The notes below the pieces were generated by a model. The model had not been told where the DNA came from, made no database searches, and saw only the letters and a list, made by a program, of their open reading frames with translations. Of a DNA stretch of 43,803 nucleotides, positions 1 to 6,796 are shown piece after piece. This DNA is from Fimenecus sp964527585. GTDB taxonomy: Bacteria > Bacillota > Clostridia > Oscillospirales > Acutalibacteraceae. The translations under genes were made by a program, and so were the position numbers. Numbering within the stretch: position 1 is the stretch's first letter; every line of letters starts with the position of its first letter. The stretch spans positions 1 to 43,803 of the forward strand of contig CAZGPE010000012.1 of the NCBI GenBank assembly GCA_964527585.1. The letters are read 5' to 3'.

Positions 1-1
1 T

Positions 2-319
2 ACCCAGATGACATTCGGCTTCAGCCGTGATGACGCCGGTAAGTTCCTCAACGCTTACTATGACAACAAGATTTTCGAGAACGATCCGTTTGCTAAACTT
101 GACCAGACAGGTGTCGGTCAGCTTATGGATTTGGCAGTTAAGAACGGTAAGGCTACCCGTCCTTCACTTCACTGCGGTATCTGCGGTGAGCACGGTGGCG
201 ATCCCTCATCGGTTGAGTTCTGCCATAAGATCGGTCTTGATTATGTTTCATGTTCACCGTTCCGTGTTCCGATCGCTCGTCTTGCAGCAGCACAGGCAGC
301 TATCGCAGAAATGAAATAA
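2..319 (+). CDS. ppdK: Pyruvate, phosphate dikinase, C-terminal fragment
   Basis: Only the last 105 or so codons are present; the gene enters from the left edge in frame. PPDK interconverts pyruvate, ATP and Pi with PEP, AMP and PPi in the cytoplasm and is typical of anaerobic glycolysis in clostridia. The fragment is the end of the PEP/pyruvate-binding barrel. HCGICGEHGGDP carries the catalytic cysteine and GGDP loop, and FCHKIGLDYVSCSPFRVPIA is the family's C-terminal signature. The protein ends normally shortly after the ARLAAAQA helix, so it is not truncated at the 3' end. Identification is firm; the start, the swivelling His domain and the ATP-grasp domain lie outside the window. Confidence 0.95.
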   Translation, partial: TQMTFGFSRDDAGKFLNAYYDNKIFENDPFAKLDQTGVGQLMDLAVKNGKATRPSLHCGICGEHGGDPSSVEFCHKIGLDYVSCSPFRVPIARLAAAQAAIAEMK

Positions 320-384
320 GAAATCATTATTGTTTTTGGGCAAAGCCGATTTGAAAAAATAAGGCAAAACCGAATATAAAAATT

Positions 385-420
385 AGACCTTGTAGGAGAA
401 ATCCTATGAGGTCTTTTTTT
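385..420 (+). terminator. Intrinsic terminator after ppdK
   Basis: The arms AGACCT-TG-TAGGA and TCCTA-TG-AGGTCT close on a GAAA loop and are followed by a run of seven T. It lies 65 bp downstream of the ppdK stop and is the first of four hairpins in this gap. Confidence 0.85.
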
Positions 421-436
421 ACGCAGAAAACCCTTG

Positions 437-474
437 AAAATGCTTATAAAACACGGATTTTATAAGCATTTTTT
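437..474 (+). terminator. Second hairpin with T-run
   Basis: A near-perfect AT-rich stem (AAAATGCTTATAAAA against TTTTATAAGCATTTT) with a CACGGA-like loop, then further T. It probably backs up the ppdK terminator. The 115 bp after it (475-591) contain no convincing gene, promoter or RNA. Confidence 0.6.
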
Positions 475-591
475 AAGTGAATGATGAAATAGAATTTTTA
501 TAATTCAAATTGCCCCTGAAAATAAAAAATGTGTTGCCTCGAAACAATTATTTCATCGGTGGAAGCCGAACAGTAAATTGCAATAAAAAGC

Positions 592-626
592 GACCTTGCG
601 GAGTTAAATCCGCAAGGTCTTTTTTA
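592..626 (+). terminator. Third intrinsic terminator
   Basis: A perfect 10-bp stem GACCTTGCGG / CCGCAAGGTC, loop AGTTAAAT, then six T. No gene is visible between it and the previous hairpin, so it either ends an unrecognised short transcript or is redundant. Confidence 0.75.
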
Positions 627-665
627 TTTGAAACAGTATAAAAATATAATAATGGATTTTACGAT

Positions 666-704
666 AAAAAACACCTTGCACTAAAATAGGCAAGGTGTTT
701 TGTT
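666..704 (-). terminator. Terminator of the mgtC-like gene
   Basis: A stem AACACCTTGC / GCAAGGTGTT followed on the minus strand by a T-run. It lies 17 bp past the stop of the minus-strand MgtC/SapB gene. A weaker T tract on the plus side makes it possibly bidirectional. Confidence 0.8.
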
Positions 705-720
705 CAAAATGAAAATTATG

Positions 721-1443
721 TTAAATCGCTTCGGCACTGTAACTTTTTACATTTTCGGCGCTGTCGAGGAAATCAGTAAAATCTTCGACTTCAACGCCTC
801 TCGGAAACTTGAGTTTAATGTCATAATCTGCATTGTTTTTTTCATCCCGTGCAACCGAAATATCGAGAATATGAAGTTTGTTTTCTTCGATTTCCGAATT
901 CAAAATTGCTCTGAAATCCGAACAGTTGCTAACCGAAAATTTGAAATGACCTGTTGTATACGAATCTGTTCCGAGAGGGAATTTATGCATAACGATTTGC
1001 AAAATGCTGATAAGAGCCGTTACGAAAATGCCGACAAGATACATACCCGAACCGATTGCAAGACCGATACCGGCGGTAGCCCAAATGCCCGCTGCGGTGG
1101 TTAAGCCTTTTACGGTATTTCCGTTTTTGAAAATAACTCCTGCACACAGGAAACTTATACCGCTTACCACCTGAGCCGCAAGTCTTGCCGGATCTGCTCC
1201 ACGGGTTCCGTTGAACATAACGCCGTCTGCCGCCGTTAAATCGACAAAAGCATATTTCGAGATTATCATTATCAGCGCTGCGGTACAGCAAACAACAATA
1301 TGTGTTCTTACGCCCGCCTCCTTAAACCGCTTTGTTCTTTCGACACCGATACACGCACCGCAAAGACACGCTAAGACAATTCGAATTATAAAATCGAGTG
1401 TCTGCATTAGTGAAAACTGACTGTTGAAATACTCTAATAACAT
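721..1443 (-). CDS. MgtC/SapB family membrane protein
   Basis: An inner-membrane protein of 240 residues. The N-terminal half has about four hydrophobic helices and the family signatures GVERTKRFKEAGVRTH and VSGISFLCAGVIF...VKGLTTAAGIWATAGIG. The C-terminal 85 or so residues form a soluble ACT-like regulatory domain, as in full-length MgtC proteins. MgtC proteins are linked to low-magnesium growth and, in Salmonella, to F1Fo-ATPase inhibition; the role in clostridia is not established. The frame is open 18 codons further upstream, but ATG at 1443 follows GGTGGAG and starts where the family aligns. It is divergent from the LysR gene, and a terminator-like hairpin sits in its leader, which suggests attenuation. 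Confidence 0.88.
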   Translation of the reverse strand: MLLEYFNSQFSLMQTLDFIIRIVLACLCGACIGVERTKRFKEAGVRTHIVVCCTAALIMIISKYAFVDLTAADGVMFNGTRGADPARLAAQVVSGISFLCAGVIFKNGNTVKGLTTAAGIWATAGIGLAIGSGMYLVGIFVTALISILQIVMHKFPLGTDSYTTGHFKFSVSNCSDFRAILNSEIEENKLHILDISVARDEKNNADYDIKLKFPRGVEVEDFTDFLDSAENVKSYSAEAI

Positions 1444-1486
1444 TTTCTCCACCCTTACTTGAATTTCAATAAGTACATAAATCCGT

Positions 1487-1523
1487 AAAAAAATCAAAGT
1501 CCAAGGCTTAAAAAGTCTGGACT
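1487..1523 (-). promoter_or_regulatory. Terminator-like hairpin in mgtC leader
   Basis: On the minus strand AGTCCA (1518-1523) pairs with TGGACT (1498-1503), followed by TTTGATTTTTTT. It lies between the predicted mgtC promoter (1583-1610) and the start codon at 1443, so it is an attenuator candidate rather than the end of a gene. No known aptamer was recognised in the roughly 50 nt upstream of it. Confidence 0.5.
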
Positions 1524-1582
1524 GTCATATTTTTGTACGGTTTTTACGCATCCTATTGCTATCTCTGAAAAATTATAATATA

Positions 1583-1610
1583 ATTATAGCTTGAAAAAAT
1601 ATAAAATCAA
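1583..1610 (-). promoter_or_regulatory. Promoter of the mgtC-like gene
   Basis: On the minus strand TTGATT (1605-1610), a 16-bp spacer, and a perfect TATAAT (1583-1588). This predicts a leader of about 130 nt before the ATG at 1443. The divergent LysR gene starts 50 bp away, so LysR could act here. Confidence 0.65.
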
Positions 1611-1659
1611 ATTATATTTTATTTTATGTCTATAAATAAAATTTATATCGGGTGATATT

Positions 1660-2559
1660 ATGATAGATCGCAAAATAATTACCTTACTTGAGGTTAACGA
1701 ATGTCAGAGTTTTGTCAAAGCCGCAAATCATCTTTCTTTGACACAGCCTGCCGTAAGTCAGCAGATAAAAGCGCTTGAAGAGGAACTCGGAATTAAGATT
1801 TTCGAACGCCGTAACGGAAAATTGCTTGTTACGGAGCAGGGTGAACTTGCTATCGAGTATGCTAAAAAGATGGTCGGTCTCGATAAGATGATGAGACGCA
1901 GGTTGAGAGACGGTAAGTCTAAATTTCAGCATTTAACGGTTGGAGTTACGCATACGGCGGAAAGCAATTCAATAGCGGAAGCGTTGGCTAAATATTGCGC
2001 TCAGGCTGAGGGAATGACTATAAAGATTATTTCTGATGTTATAAATAATCTTTATAATATGCTCAATTCTTATGAGATTGATATGGCGATAGTCGAAGGC
2101 CGTATTCCCGATTCGAATATAAAACATATGATACTCGATACGGACTATCTTGTGCTTGCGGTTTCTGTCGATCATCCGTTGGCTTCACGCAGTTTGGTAA
2201 CTTTGAGTGAACTTAAAAAAGAAAAACTGATATTGCGCTTGCCTAATTCCGGCACCCGAAATCTTTTTGCGGCGCATCTTGAAAGCAACAATATGAACAT
2301 AGACGATTTCGATGTTATTCTCGAAGTGGATAATGTTGCGACGATAAAAGACCTTGTACGGCGTAATTTCGGCGTGTCTATACTGTCAAAAAGTGTATGT
2401 CTTGATGAGTTGAAAAAGGGAAAAATAGCAGTAATGCCGGTTGAAAACCTGAGTATGATGCGAGAAATCAATATTGCATACCGTGAGGATTTTACTCAGT
2501 TCGGTGTATTGCAGAGTATTGTGAAGTTTTATAACGAAACACAGAAAATGTACCGTTGA
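1660..2559 (+). CDS. LysR-family transcriptional regulator
   Basis: A 299-residue DNA-binding regulator of normal LysR length. Residues 1-60 hold the winged helix-turn-helix (SFVKAANHLSLTQPAVSQQI, then LEEELGIKIFERR). Residues 90-295 form the periplasmic-binding-protein-like effector domain. The start follows GGGTGAT seven bases upstream. It is divergent from the MgtC-like gene and 12 bp upstream of the EamA exporter, so the exporter is the most likely target and the two probably share a transcript. The effector cannot be inferred from sequence. Confidence 0.93.
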   Translation: MIDRKIITLLEVNECQSFVKAANHLSLTQPAVSQQIKALEEELGIKIFERRNGKLLVTEQGELAIEYAKKMVGLDKMMRRRLRDGKSKFQHLTVGVTHTAESNSIAEALAKYCAQAEGMTIKIISDVINNLYNMLNSYEIDMAIVEGRIPDSNIKHMILDTDYLVLAVSVDHPLASRSLVTLSELKKEKLILRLPNSGTRNLFAAHLESNNMNIDDFDVILEVDNVATIKDLVRRNFGVSILSKSVCLDELKKGKIAVMPVENLSMMREINIAYREDFTQFGVLQSIVKFYNETQKMYR

Positions 2560-2571
2560 AAGAAGATAAAA

Positions 2572-3441
2572 ATGAGAAGCAGTAAATATAAGGGAATAAT
2601 TTTAATAATAATTTCGGCGTTTTCTTTTGCGCTGATGATGACTTTTGTCCGACTTGCCGGCGATATTCCTTCGCCTCAAAAAGCGTTTTTCAGGAATGCT
2701 GTTGCTGCTGTATTCGCCTTTGGAGTTTTACTCGGTAACAGAGAAATGTTCACTGTGCCGAAAGGTTCAATGAAGTTTTTGATTTTGCGTTCCGTTGCGG
2801 GAACTCTCGGAATACTGTGTAACTTTTACGCCATAGACAGATTGGTTCTTGCAGATGCTTCGATTTTGAATAAGATGTCTCCGTTTTTTACGGTTGTATT
2901 CAGTATATTTATATTGAAAGAAAAGGTTAAACCGTTTCAGTTGATAACGGTTTCGGCAGCATTTCTCGGAAGTATGCTTGTTGTTAAACCGACGCTGGCA
3001 AATGCAGAACTTTTTCCGTCCGTTATCGGACTTTTAGGCGGAATTACGGCAGGGGCGGCATATACATTTGTCAGAAAAGCGAGCGCTGTCGGAGTGAAGG
3101 GCCCGTTTATAGTTTTTTTCTTTTCGTCTTTTTCGACACTTGCTCTTTTGCCGTTTTTGATAGCGAATTACACGCCCATGAGCGCAAAACAGGTAATTCT
3201 TTTGCTCCTTGCGGGAATGTCCGCAGCAGGCGGACAGTTTACGATTACGGCGGCATATTCTTATGCTCCGGCAAAAGAAATATCGGTTTTCGATTATTCG
3301 CAAATTATTTTTTCTTCGTTAATAGGTTTCTTTGTGTTCGGACAGATACCGGATTTAATGAGTTTTATAGGATATGCTGTTATAATCGCAGCGGCGGTAA
3401 CGATGTTTCTTTATAACAACAGAAAATTAAAATGCGAATAG
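2572..3441 (+). CDS. EamA/DMT-superfamily transporter
   Basis: A 289-residue membrane protein with ten hydrophobic segments arranged as two five-helix EamA repeats. The first repeat contains FRNAVAAVFAFGVLL and ASILNKMSPFFTVVFSIFIL, the second the equivalent YAPAKEISVFDYSQIIFSSL. Family members export or import metabolites (amino acids, riboflavin, nucleotide-related compounds); substrate cannot be assigned. Twelve bases separate it from the LysR gene, and GAAAGAAG precedes its ATG. The pairing suggests LysR-controlled efflux. A terminator follows within 40 bp. Confidence 0.9.
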   Translation: MRSSKYKGIILIIISAFSFALMMTFVRLAGDIPSPQKAFFRNAVAAVFAFGVLLGNREMFTVPKGSMKFLILRSVAGTLGILCNFYAIDRLVLADASILNKMSPFFTVVFSIFILKEKVKPFQLITVSAAFLGSMLVVKPTLANAELFPSVIGLLGGITAGAAYTFVRKASAVGVKGPFIVFFFSSFSTLALLPFLIANYTPMSAKQVILLLLAGMSAAGGQFTITAAYSYAPAKEISVFDYSQIIFSSLIGFFVFGQIPDLMSFIGYAVIIAAAVTMFLYNNRKLKCE

Positions 3442-3449
3442 CACACGGA

Positions 3450-3480
3450 CAGCACCTTGGATTTTTCAGGGTGCTGTTTT
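3450..3480 (+). terminator. Terminator of the lysR-eamA transcript
   Basis: CAGCACC / GGTGCTG stem with an AT-rich loop and a trailing T tract. It overlaps the stop codon of the convergent M23 gene by two bases. Confidence 0.75.
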
Positions 3481-4195
3481 AATTGAAATCATCCGGAGAT
3501 TTCCCCATTGCCGAGATAGGATCAACATATTTGCCGTCGATAAGCACTTCTAAATGCAGGTGTGTTCCGTCGGCGGACTCAATCGGTATGACAGAGAGAT
3601 TTCCGACTTTGTCATTGATGTTTACGGTATCGCCTTCGTTGACGGTACTGCCTTTTCCCAGACCGCAATAGCGAACTGTCATCCCTTCGCCGTGATCTAT
3701 TTCGACAACCGTACCCCAAAGTGCATCGTCTTTGACACTCAGAACAATTCCGTTATTGATCGCTTTTACGGGATCTCCGGTTGTTCCGGAAAAGTCAACT
3801 CCGTTGTGAACCCGCCAGTCCTCCATTGTTTTCGAATAGACCAGATCGCTTAAAGAAGCGTTTTTTACAATTGTATTGCTTAACGGAAGAACAAAGTTCT
3901 CGGCTCTGACAACGGTTTGAACCGCTTGCGAAGAGTCCGTAGTTTCTTCTTCGTAACGGATGTCGGGTATATCATCTTTTACTTCGTTAACATATTCATA
4001 TTTTTCGCTTGTGGGTTCTTCGGTTATATTTACTGTAATTTCGAGAGGAACGGTAAGTCCGTTTTCAAGTTGATCTTCTGTTCGGGAAGCGGAAATATAG
4101 GACACTGCGCCCGAAACTGCAAGCATAAGTGTAACGGTACTGTAAAAGAAAAGTTTACGCTTTTGTTTTTTGTTAAGTGAAATATCGGTTTTCAT
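3479..4195 (-). CDS. Membrane-anchored M23 (LytM) peptidase, SpoIIQ-like
   Basis: A 238-residue protein: short basic cytoplasmic N-terminus, one transmembrane helix (about residues 15-36), an acidic linker rich in Glu/Asp/Thr (about 40-95), then a LytM domain (about 105-232) facing outside. The zinc site looks intact: H130 and D134 in HNGVD, and H212/H214 in THLHLEV. M23 enzymes cut peptidoglycan cross-bridges. Single-pass anchoring, size and the DWRxHNGVDF motif resemble the forespore protein SpoIIQ, which fits a spore former, but a general cell-wall hydrolase is equally possible. The frame stays open for 53 codons upstream; ATG at 4195 is chosen because GGAGGTG lies eight bases before it. 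A probable small RNA with a terminator lies just upstream. Confidence 0.85.
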   Translation of the reverse strand: MKTDISLNKKQKRKLFFYSTVTLMLAVSGAVSYISASRTEDQLENGLTVPLEITVNITEEPTSEKYEYVNEVKDDIPDIRYEEETTDSSQAVQTVVRAENFVLPLSNTIVKNASLSDLVYSKTMEDWRVHNGVDFSGTTGDPVKAINNGIVLSVKDDALWGTVVEIDHGEGMTVRYCGLGKGSTVNEGDTVNINDKVGNLSVIPIESADGTHLHLEVLIDGKYVDPISAMGKSPDDFN

Positions 4196-4246
4196 TTGAA
4201 AACACCTCCGCCTTAATTGTTCCCTGAATTTTCCGTAAATAATCAT

Positions 4247-4349
4247 AAAAAAGAAAAACGACTGATTGCTCAGTCGTTTTTCTTCAATTAGGGTTGTTTG
4301 AGGAGGGGGTATAAAATACTTTAACGGGTTGCGGCCCCCGTTCAAAGTA
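4247..4349 (-). ncRNA. Candidate small RNA with C-rich linker (or attenuated leader)
   Basis: On the minus strand the predicted transcript has three parts. A strong 5' hairpin has TACTTT and AACGGG (one-G bulge) pairing with CCCGTT and AAAGTA around GGCCGCAA. An unpaired pyrimidine-rich linker contains ACCCCCTCCTC (4300-4310). A 15-bp perfect stem (4251-4265 with 4270-4284, loop GCAA) ends in six T. Hairpin, C-rich single strand and terminator is the classic form of Firmicutes trans-acting sRNAs that bind Shine-Dalgarno sequences. The alternative is a regulated 5' leader of the M23 gene, which starts about 50 nt after the T-run. GGGGG in hairpin 1 could also pair with CCCCC in the linker. Confidence 0.55.
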
Positions 4350-4353
4350 CACA

Positions 4354-4383
4354 TATATAATAGCCGTGATTTGTGAATTGCAA
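4354..4383 (-). promoter_or_regulatory. Possible promoter for the small RNA / M23 gene
   Basis: On the minus strand TTGCAA (4378-4383) is followed after 15 bp by TATTAT (4357-4362) or after 18 bp by TATATA (4354-4359). Spacing is imperfect, so confidence is moderate. It is back to back with the lexA promoter. Confidence 0.45.
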
Positions 4384-4434
4384 ATGAACAAACGATTAAA
4401 ATACGGCAAATAAATTATTAACGGGATAATATTA

Positions 4435-4474
4435 CGAACAAATGTTTGACAAGCAAGAACATTTGTGCTATTAT
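4435..4474 (+). promoter_or_regulatory. lexA promoter with SOS box
   Basis: TTGACA (4446-4451), a 17-bp spacer and TATTAT (4469-4474) form a near-consensus sigma-A promoter. CGAACAAATGTTTG (4435-4448) matches the Gram-positive LexA box CGAAC-N4-GTTCG at 9 of 10 fixed positions and overlaps the -35. A weaker half-matching copy, AGAACATTTGTGCT, sits in the spacer (4456-4469). This is the expected arrangement for LexA autorepression. Confidence 0.88.
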
Positions 4475-4505
4475 TAAACCGAAAATAAAGTTAAGGAGGT
4501 CAGTT

Positions 4506-5102
4506 ATGGCGTCTATAAATAAAACGCAAAAGCAGATATACGAATATCTTATGGAACGCTCTCAGGTAAGTAAAGTTCCGCCGACAGTCCGAGAAATCGC
4601 AGCCGCAGTCGGACTTAAGTCTCCGTCTTCGGTTCAGGCTAACCTCGATGCGCTTGAAAAGGCGGGATATATCGAGCGTGATCCGATGCTTAAACGCTCT
4701 GTAAGAGTTTGTAATGAAGCTCAGCATGACTATACTCAGGTTCCGCTTGTGGGAACCGTTACCGCAGGTGCGCCGATTCTTGCCGTTGAACAGATTGAAG
4801 GATATGTTCCGTATATCGGAAGAGGGTCAAGCGATAAACCGCTTTTTGCTTTGAAAGTCCGTGGCGAGAGTATGTTAAACGCCGGTATACTCAGCGGAGA
4901 TATAGTAATTGTCGAGAAAACTCCGACGGCGCAAAACGGGGAAATGGTTGTTGCTCTTATCGAAGATGAAGCAACGGTTAAAACCTTTTATAAGGAAAAC
5001 GGTCATTTCAGACTGCAACCTGAAAACGATGCATACGAGCCGATAATCGTTAACGAAGTAATCATACTCGGAAAAGTTGTCGGTCTTATAAGAAATTACT
5101 GA
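4506..5102 (+). CDS. lexA: LexA repressor
   Basis: SOS-response repressor of 198 residues. The N-terminal winged helix spans about 1-66 (PPTVREIAAAVGLKSPSSVQ is the recognition region). The C-terminal S24 self-cleaving domain has the Ala-Gly scissile bond at A87-G88 (VTAGAP), nucleophile S122 (RGESM) and general base K159 (ATVKTF). RecA-stimulated cleavage at this site relieves repression of DNA-repair genes. ATG at 4506 follows AAGGAGGT six bases upstream; an upstream in-frame ATG at 4446 lies inside the promoter and is rejected. It is monocistronic, with its own SOS-boxed promoter and a terminator 10 bp after the stop. Confidence 0.97.
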   Translation: MASINKTQKQIYEYLMERSQVSKVPPTVREIAAAVGLKSPSSVQANLDALEKAGYIERDPMLKRSVRVCNEAQHDYTQVPLVGTVTAGAPILAVEQIEGYVPYIGRGSSDKPLFALKVRGESMLNAGILSGDIVIVEKTPTAQNGEMVVALIEDEATVKTFYKENGHFRLQPENDAYEPIIVNEVIILGKVVGLIRNY

Positions 5103-5111
5103 TAAAAATAT

Positions 5112-5153
5112 CAGCACACTTAACCTGTAAAAAGGTAAGTGTGCTGTTTTTTT
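5112..5153. terminator. Bidirectional terminator between lexA and radical SAM gene
   Basis: CAGCACACTTAACCT pairs with AGGTAAGTGTGCTG and is followed by seven T on the plus strand. On the minus strand the same stem is followed by ATATTTTTA. It serves convergent genes and abuts the stop of the radical SAM gene. Confidence 0.88.
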
Positions 5154-6615
5154 ATTCTTTGTTTGCGTTTATACATTCGGCACAGCAACCGTTACATCCG
5201 CCGAATTCTTTCTTTCCTTCTTCGGTATCACGGTAATATTGAGTATGTGTTTCTCTGTGCTTTGTCGAATTCCATATACGGTCGGCTTCGGGCACCCAAG
5301 CGTTTGCGAAATCAACGCATTTATCACACAATTCATCAACGCTTTCCGGATGGATGAGGTCGGATGAGTGCGCACCGCTTTCTTTGACTATTTTACGCAG
5401 TGCTTCCGGATTTTCAAGCATCGGGCACGGTCTTAAATGGTTATCGTTAAATGGCTGATTTTTATAATACAGGGTGAATAGGGGAGATTTGAGCGCTTGC
5501 ATAAGAGTGTGAGTTCTTATGTTTGTGTCGGAATAATGAATGAAGACACACGGCTCAATATCGCCTGCCGAGTTTATATGGAAATAGTTTCTTCCGCCTG
5601 CGATACAACCGCCGACATATTCGGCATCGTTTTGGAAATCCATAACAAAAATCGGTTTTCCCGTTTTTGAATTTCTGACTTTACGAAGCCATTTATACAT
5701 ATATTCACGCTGTTCGGGTGTCGGAATAAGTTCCTTATCCGCATCATGTCCGACAGGCATATAGTTAAACATAAGGGAGTATTTTGCGCCTTTTTCGATT
5801 ACCATATCTAAAAATTCGTCGGAAGTTACGGTGTCGATATTCTTTCTTGTATAGCATACCGAGATACCGAAAAGGCATTTGTTCTTTTTAAGCAAATCCA
5901 TAGCTTCGATTGTTTTTTGATAAGCTCCGTTGCCTCTTCTCCAGTCATTAGACTCTTCAGAGCCTTCAAGGCTTAATGCAAGACCGATGTTTCCGACTTC
6001 TTTCATATCCTCGCAGAACTTCTGATCAACGAGAGTCGCATTGGTGTAAATTACGAATCCGGCATCTTGATTGTTTCTTGCAAGTTCAATGATGTCATTT
6101 TTTCTTATAAGCGGTTCGCCGCCGGTAAGCATATAAAAGTGAGTGCCCATTTCTTTTCCTTGGGTAACGATGGACTGCATCTCTTCATTGGTAAGACTTT
6201 GTTTGTGTCCGTATTCGGCAGCCCAACAGCCCTTACATTTGAGGTTGCAGGCACTTGTGGGATCAAACAAAATTATAAACGGTACATTGCAACGGTATTT
6301 TTCACGGTTGGCACGAACCGTTTTGGTTCCGTAGAGACCTGCATCAACACCTAAGGACATTATCATTTGTTCGACGATATTTCGGTCGATGTCGTTAAGA
6401 AGTCCGAGAGCGTACTGACGCCAAATATTGTCTTTATCGGCAGCGGCCTGCTTGAATTTTTCAAAGTTTTCCGCAGGGAAAAGACCTTTGAATAAAGTTC
6501 CGGTGCGTGAAGCAAGTTTTACAAGGTTTTTATCGGGATCTTTGTCGATATAACCGAGTAAGGAATGAAGTGTTTTGCGAATTGCCGCTTTTTGAAGTGC
6601 GTGAGTTTGTGCCAT
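5152..6615 (-). CDS. Radical SAM protein with C-terminal cysteine clusters
   Basis: A 487-residue enzyme. The radical SAM core starts at about residue 112, with the 4Fe-4S motif CNLKCKGC (C123, C127, C130), then TGGEPL for SAM binding. The C-terminal third has conserved cysteines in a SPASM/twitch-like pattern (GGCIAGG, EPCVF, CPML, LCDKC) and a terminal cluster GGCNGCCAEC that could bind an extra Fe-S centre. About 110 N-terminal residues are helical and unrecognised. Such proteins modify peptides, lipids or cofactors; no substrate is suggested, since no precursor peptide or partner is adjacent. The start follows GGGAGATG, and a good promoter lies upstream. It appears monocistronic. Confidence 0.85.
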   Translation of the reverse strand: MAQTHALQKAAIRKTLHSLLGYIDKDPDKNLVKLASRTGTLFKGLFPAENFEKFKQAAADKDNIWRQYALGLLNDIDRNIVEQMIMSLGVDAGLYGTKTVRANREKYRCNVPFIILFDPTSACNLKCKGCWAAEYGHKQSLTNEEMQSIVTQGKEMGTHFYMLTGGEPLIRKNDIIELARNNQDAGFVIYTNATLVDQKFCEDMKEVGNIGLALSLEGSEESNDWRRGNGAYQKTIEAMDLLKKNKCLFGISVCYTRKNIDTVTSDEFLDMVIEKGAKYSLMFNYMPVGHDADKELIPTPEQREYMYKWLRKVRNSKTGKPIFVMDFQNDAEYVGGCIAGGRNYFHINSAGDIEPCVFIHYSDTNIRTHTLMQALKSPLFTLYYKNQPFNDNHLRPCPMLENPEALRKIVKESGAHSSDLIHPESVDELCDKCVDFANAWVPEADRIWNSTKHRETHTQYYRDTEEGKKEFGGCNGCCAECINANKE

Positions 6616-6653
6616 TGATATTACATCTCCCGATGATAATTTAGATTAGATTA

Positions 6654-6682
6654 ATATTATCACAATTTGCATTTAATGTAAA
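6654..6682 (-). promoter_or_regulatory. Promoter of the radical SAM gene
   Basis: On the minus strand TTTACA (6677-6682), 17-bp spacer, TAATAT (6654-6659), about 40 bp before the start codon. Confidence 0.65.
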
Positions 6683-6734
6683 TAAACAATAATTTATTAA
6701 CTTGGCTAAAAATCGTCAAATTTATAATAAACTG

Positions 6735-6763
6735 TGGAAATCGGCGCATATATGTGATAAAAT
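6735..6763 (+). promoter_or_regulatory. Possible lgt-folD promoter
   Basis: An extended -10, TGATAAAAT (6755-6763), with a weak TGGAAA 17 bp upstream. It lies about 34 bp before the lgt start codon. Confidence 0.5.
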
Positions 6764-6796
6764 ATTTTATTATTATTTACCGAGGAGTTAGTTGTT

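Noticed and set aside
4321..4340. Similarity between TTAACGGGTTGCGG at 4321 and TTAACGGCTTGCGG at 21432 as a repeated element
   Set aside because: The match stops after 14 bases, the contexts differ, and only two copies exist.
4247..4349. A c-di-AMP (ydaO) riboswitch before the cell-wall hydrolase
   Set aside because: The leader is too short and lacks the conserved ydaO core; only one hairpin plus terminator is seen.
4196..4354. N-terminal extension of the M23 protein to an ATG at 4354
   Set aside because: It would translate through the terminator hairpin and give an unlikely Pro- and Phe-rich start; ATG at 4195 has a strong GGAGGTG.
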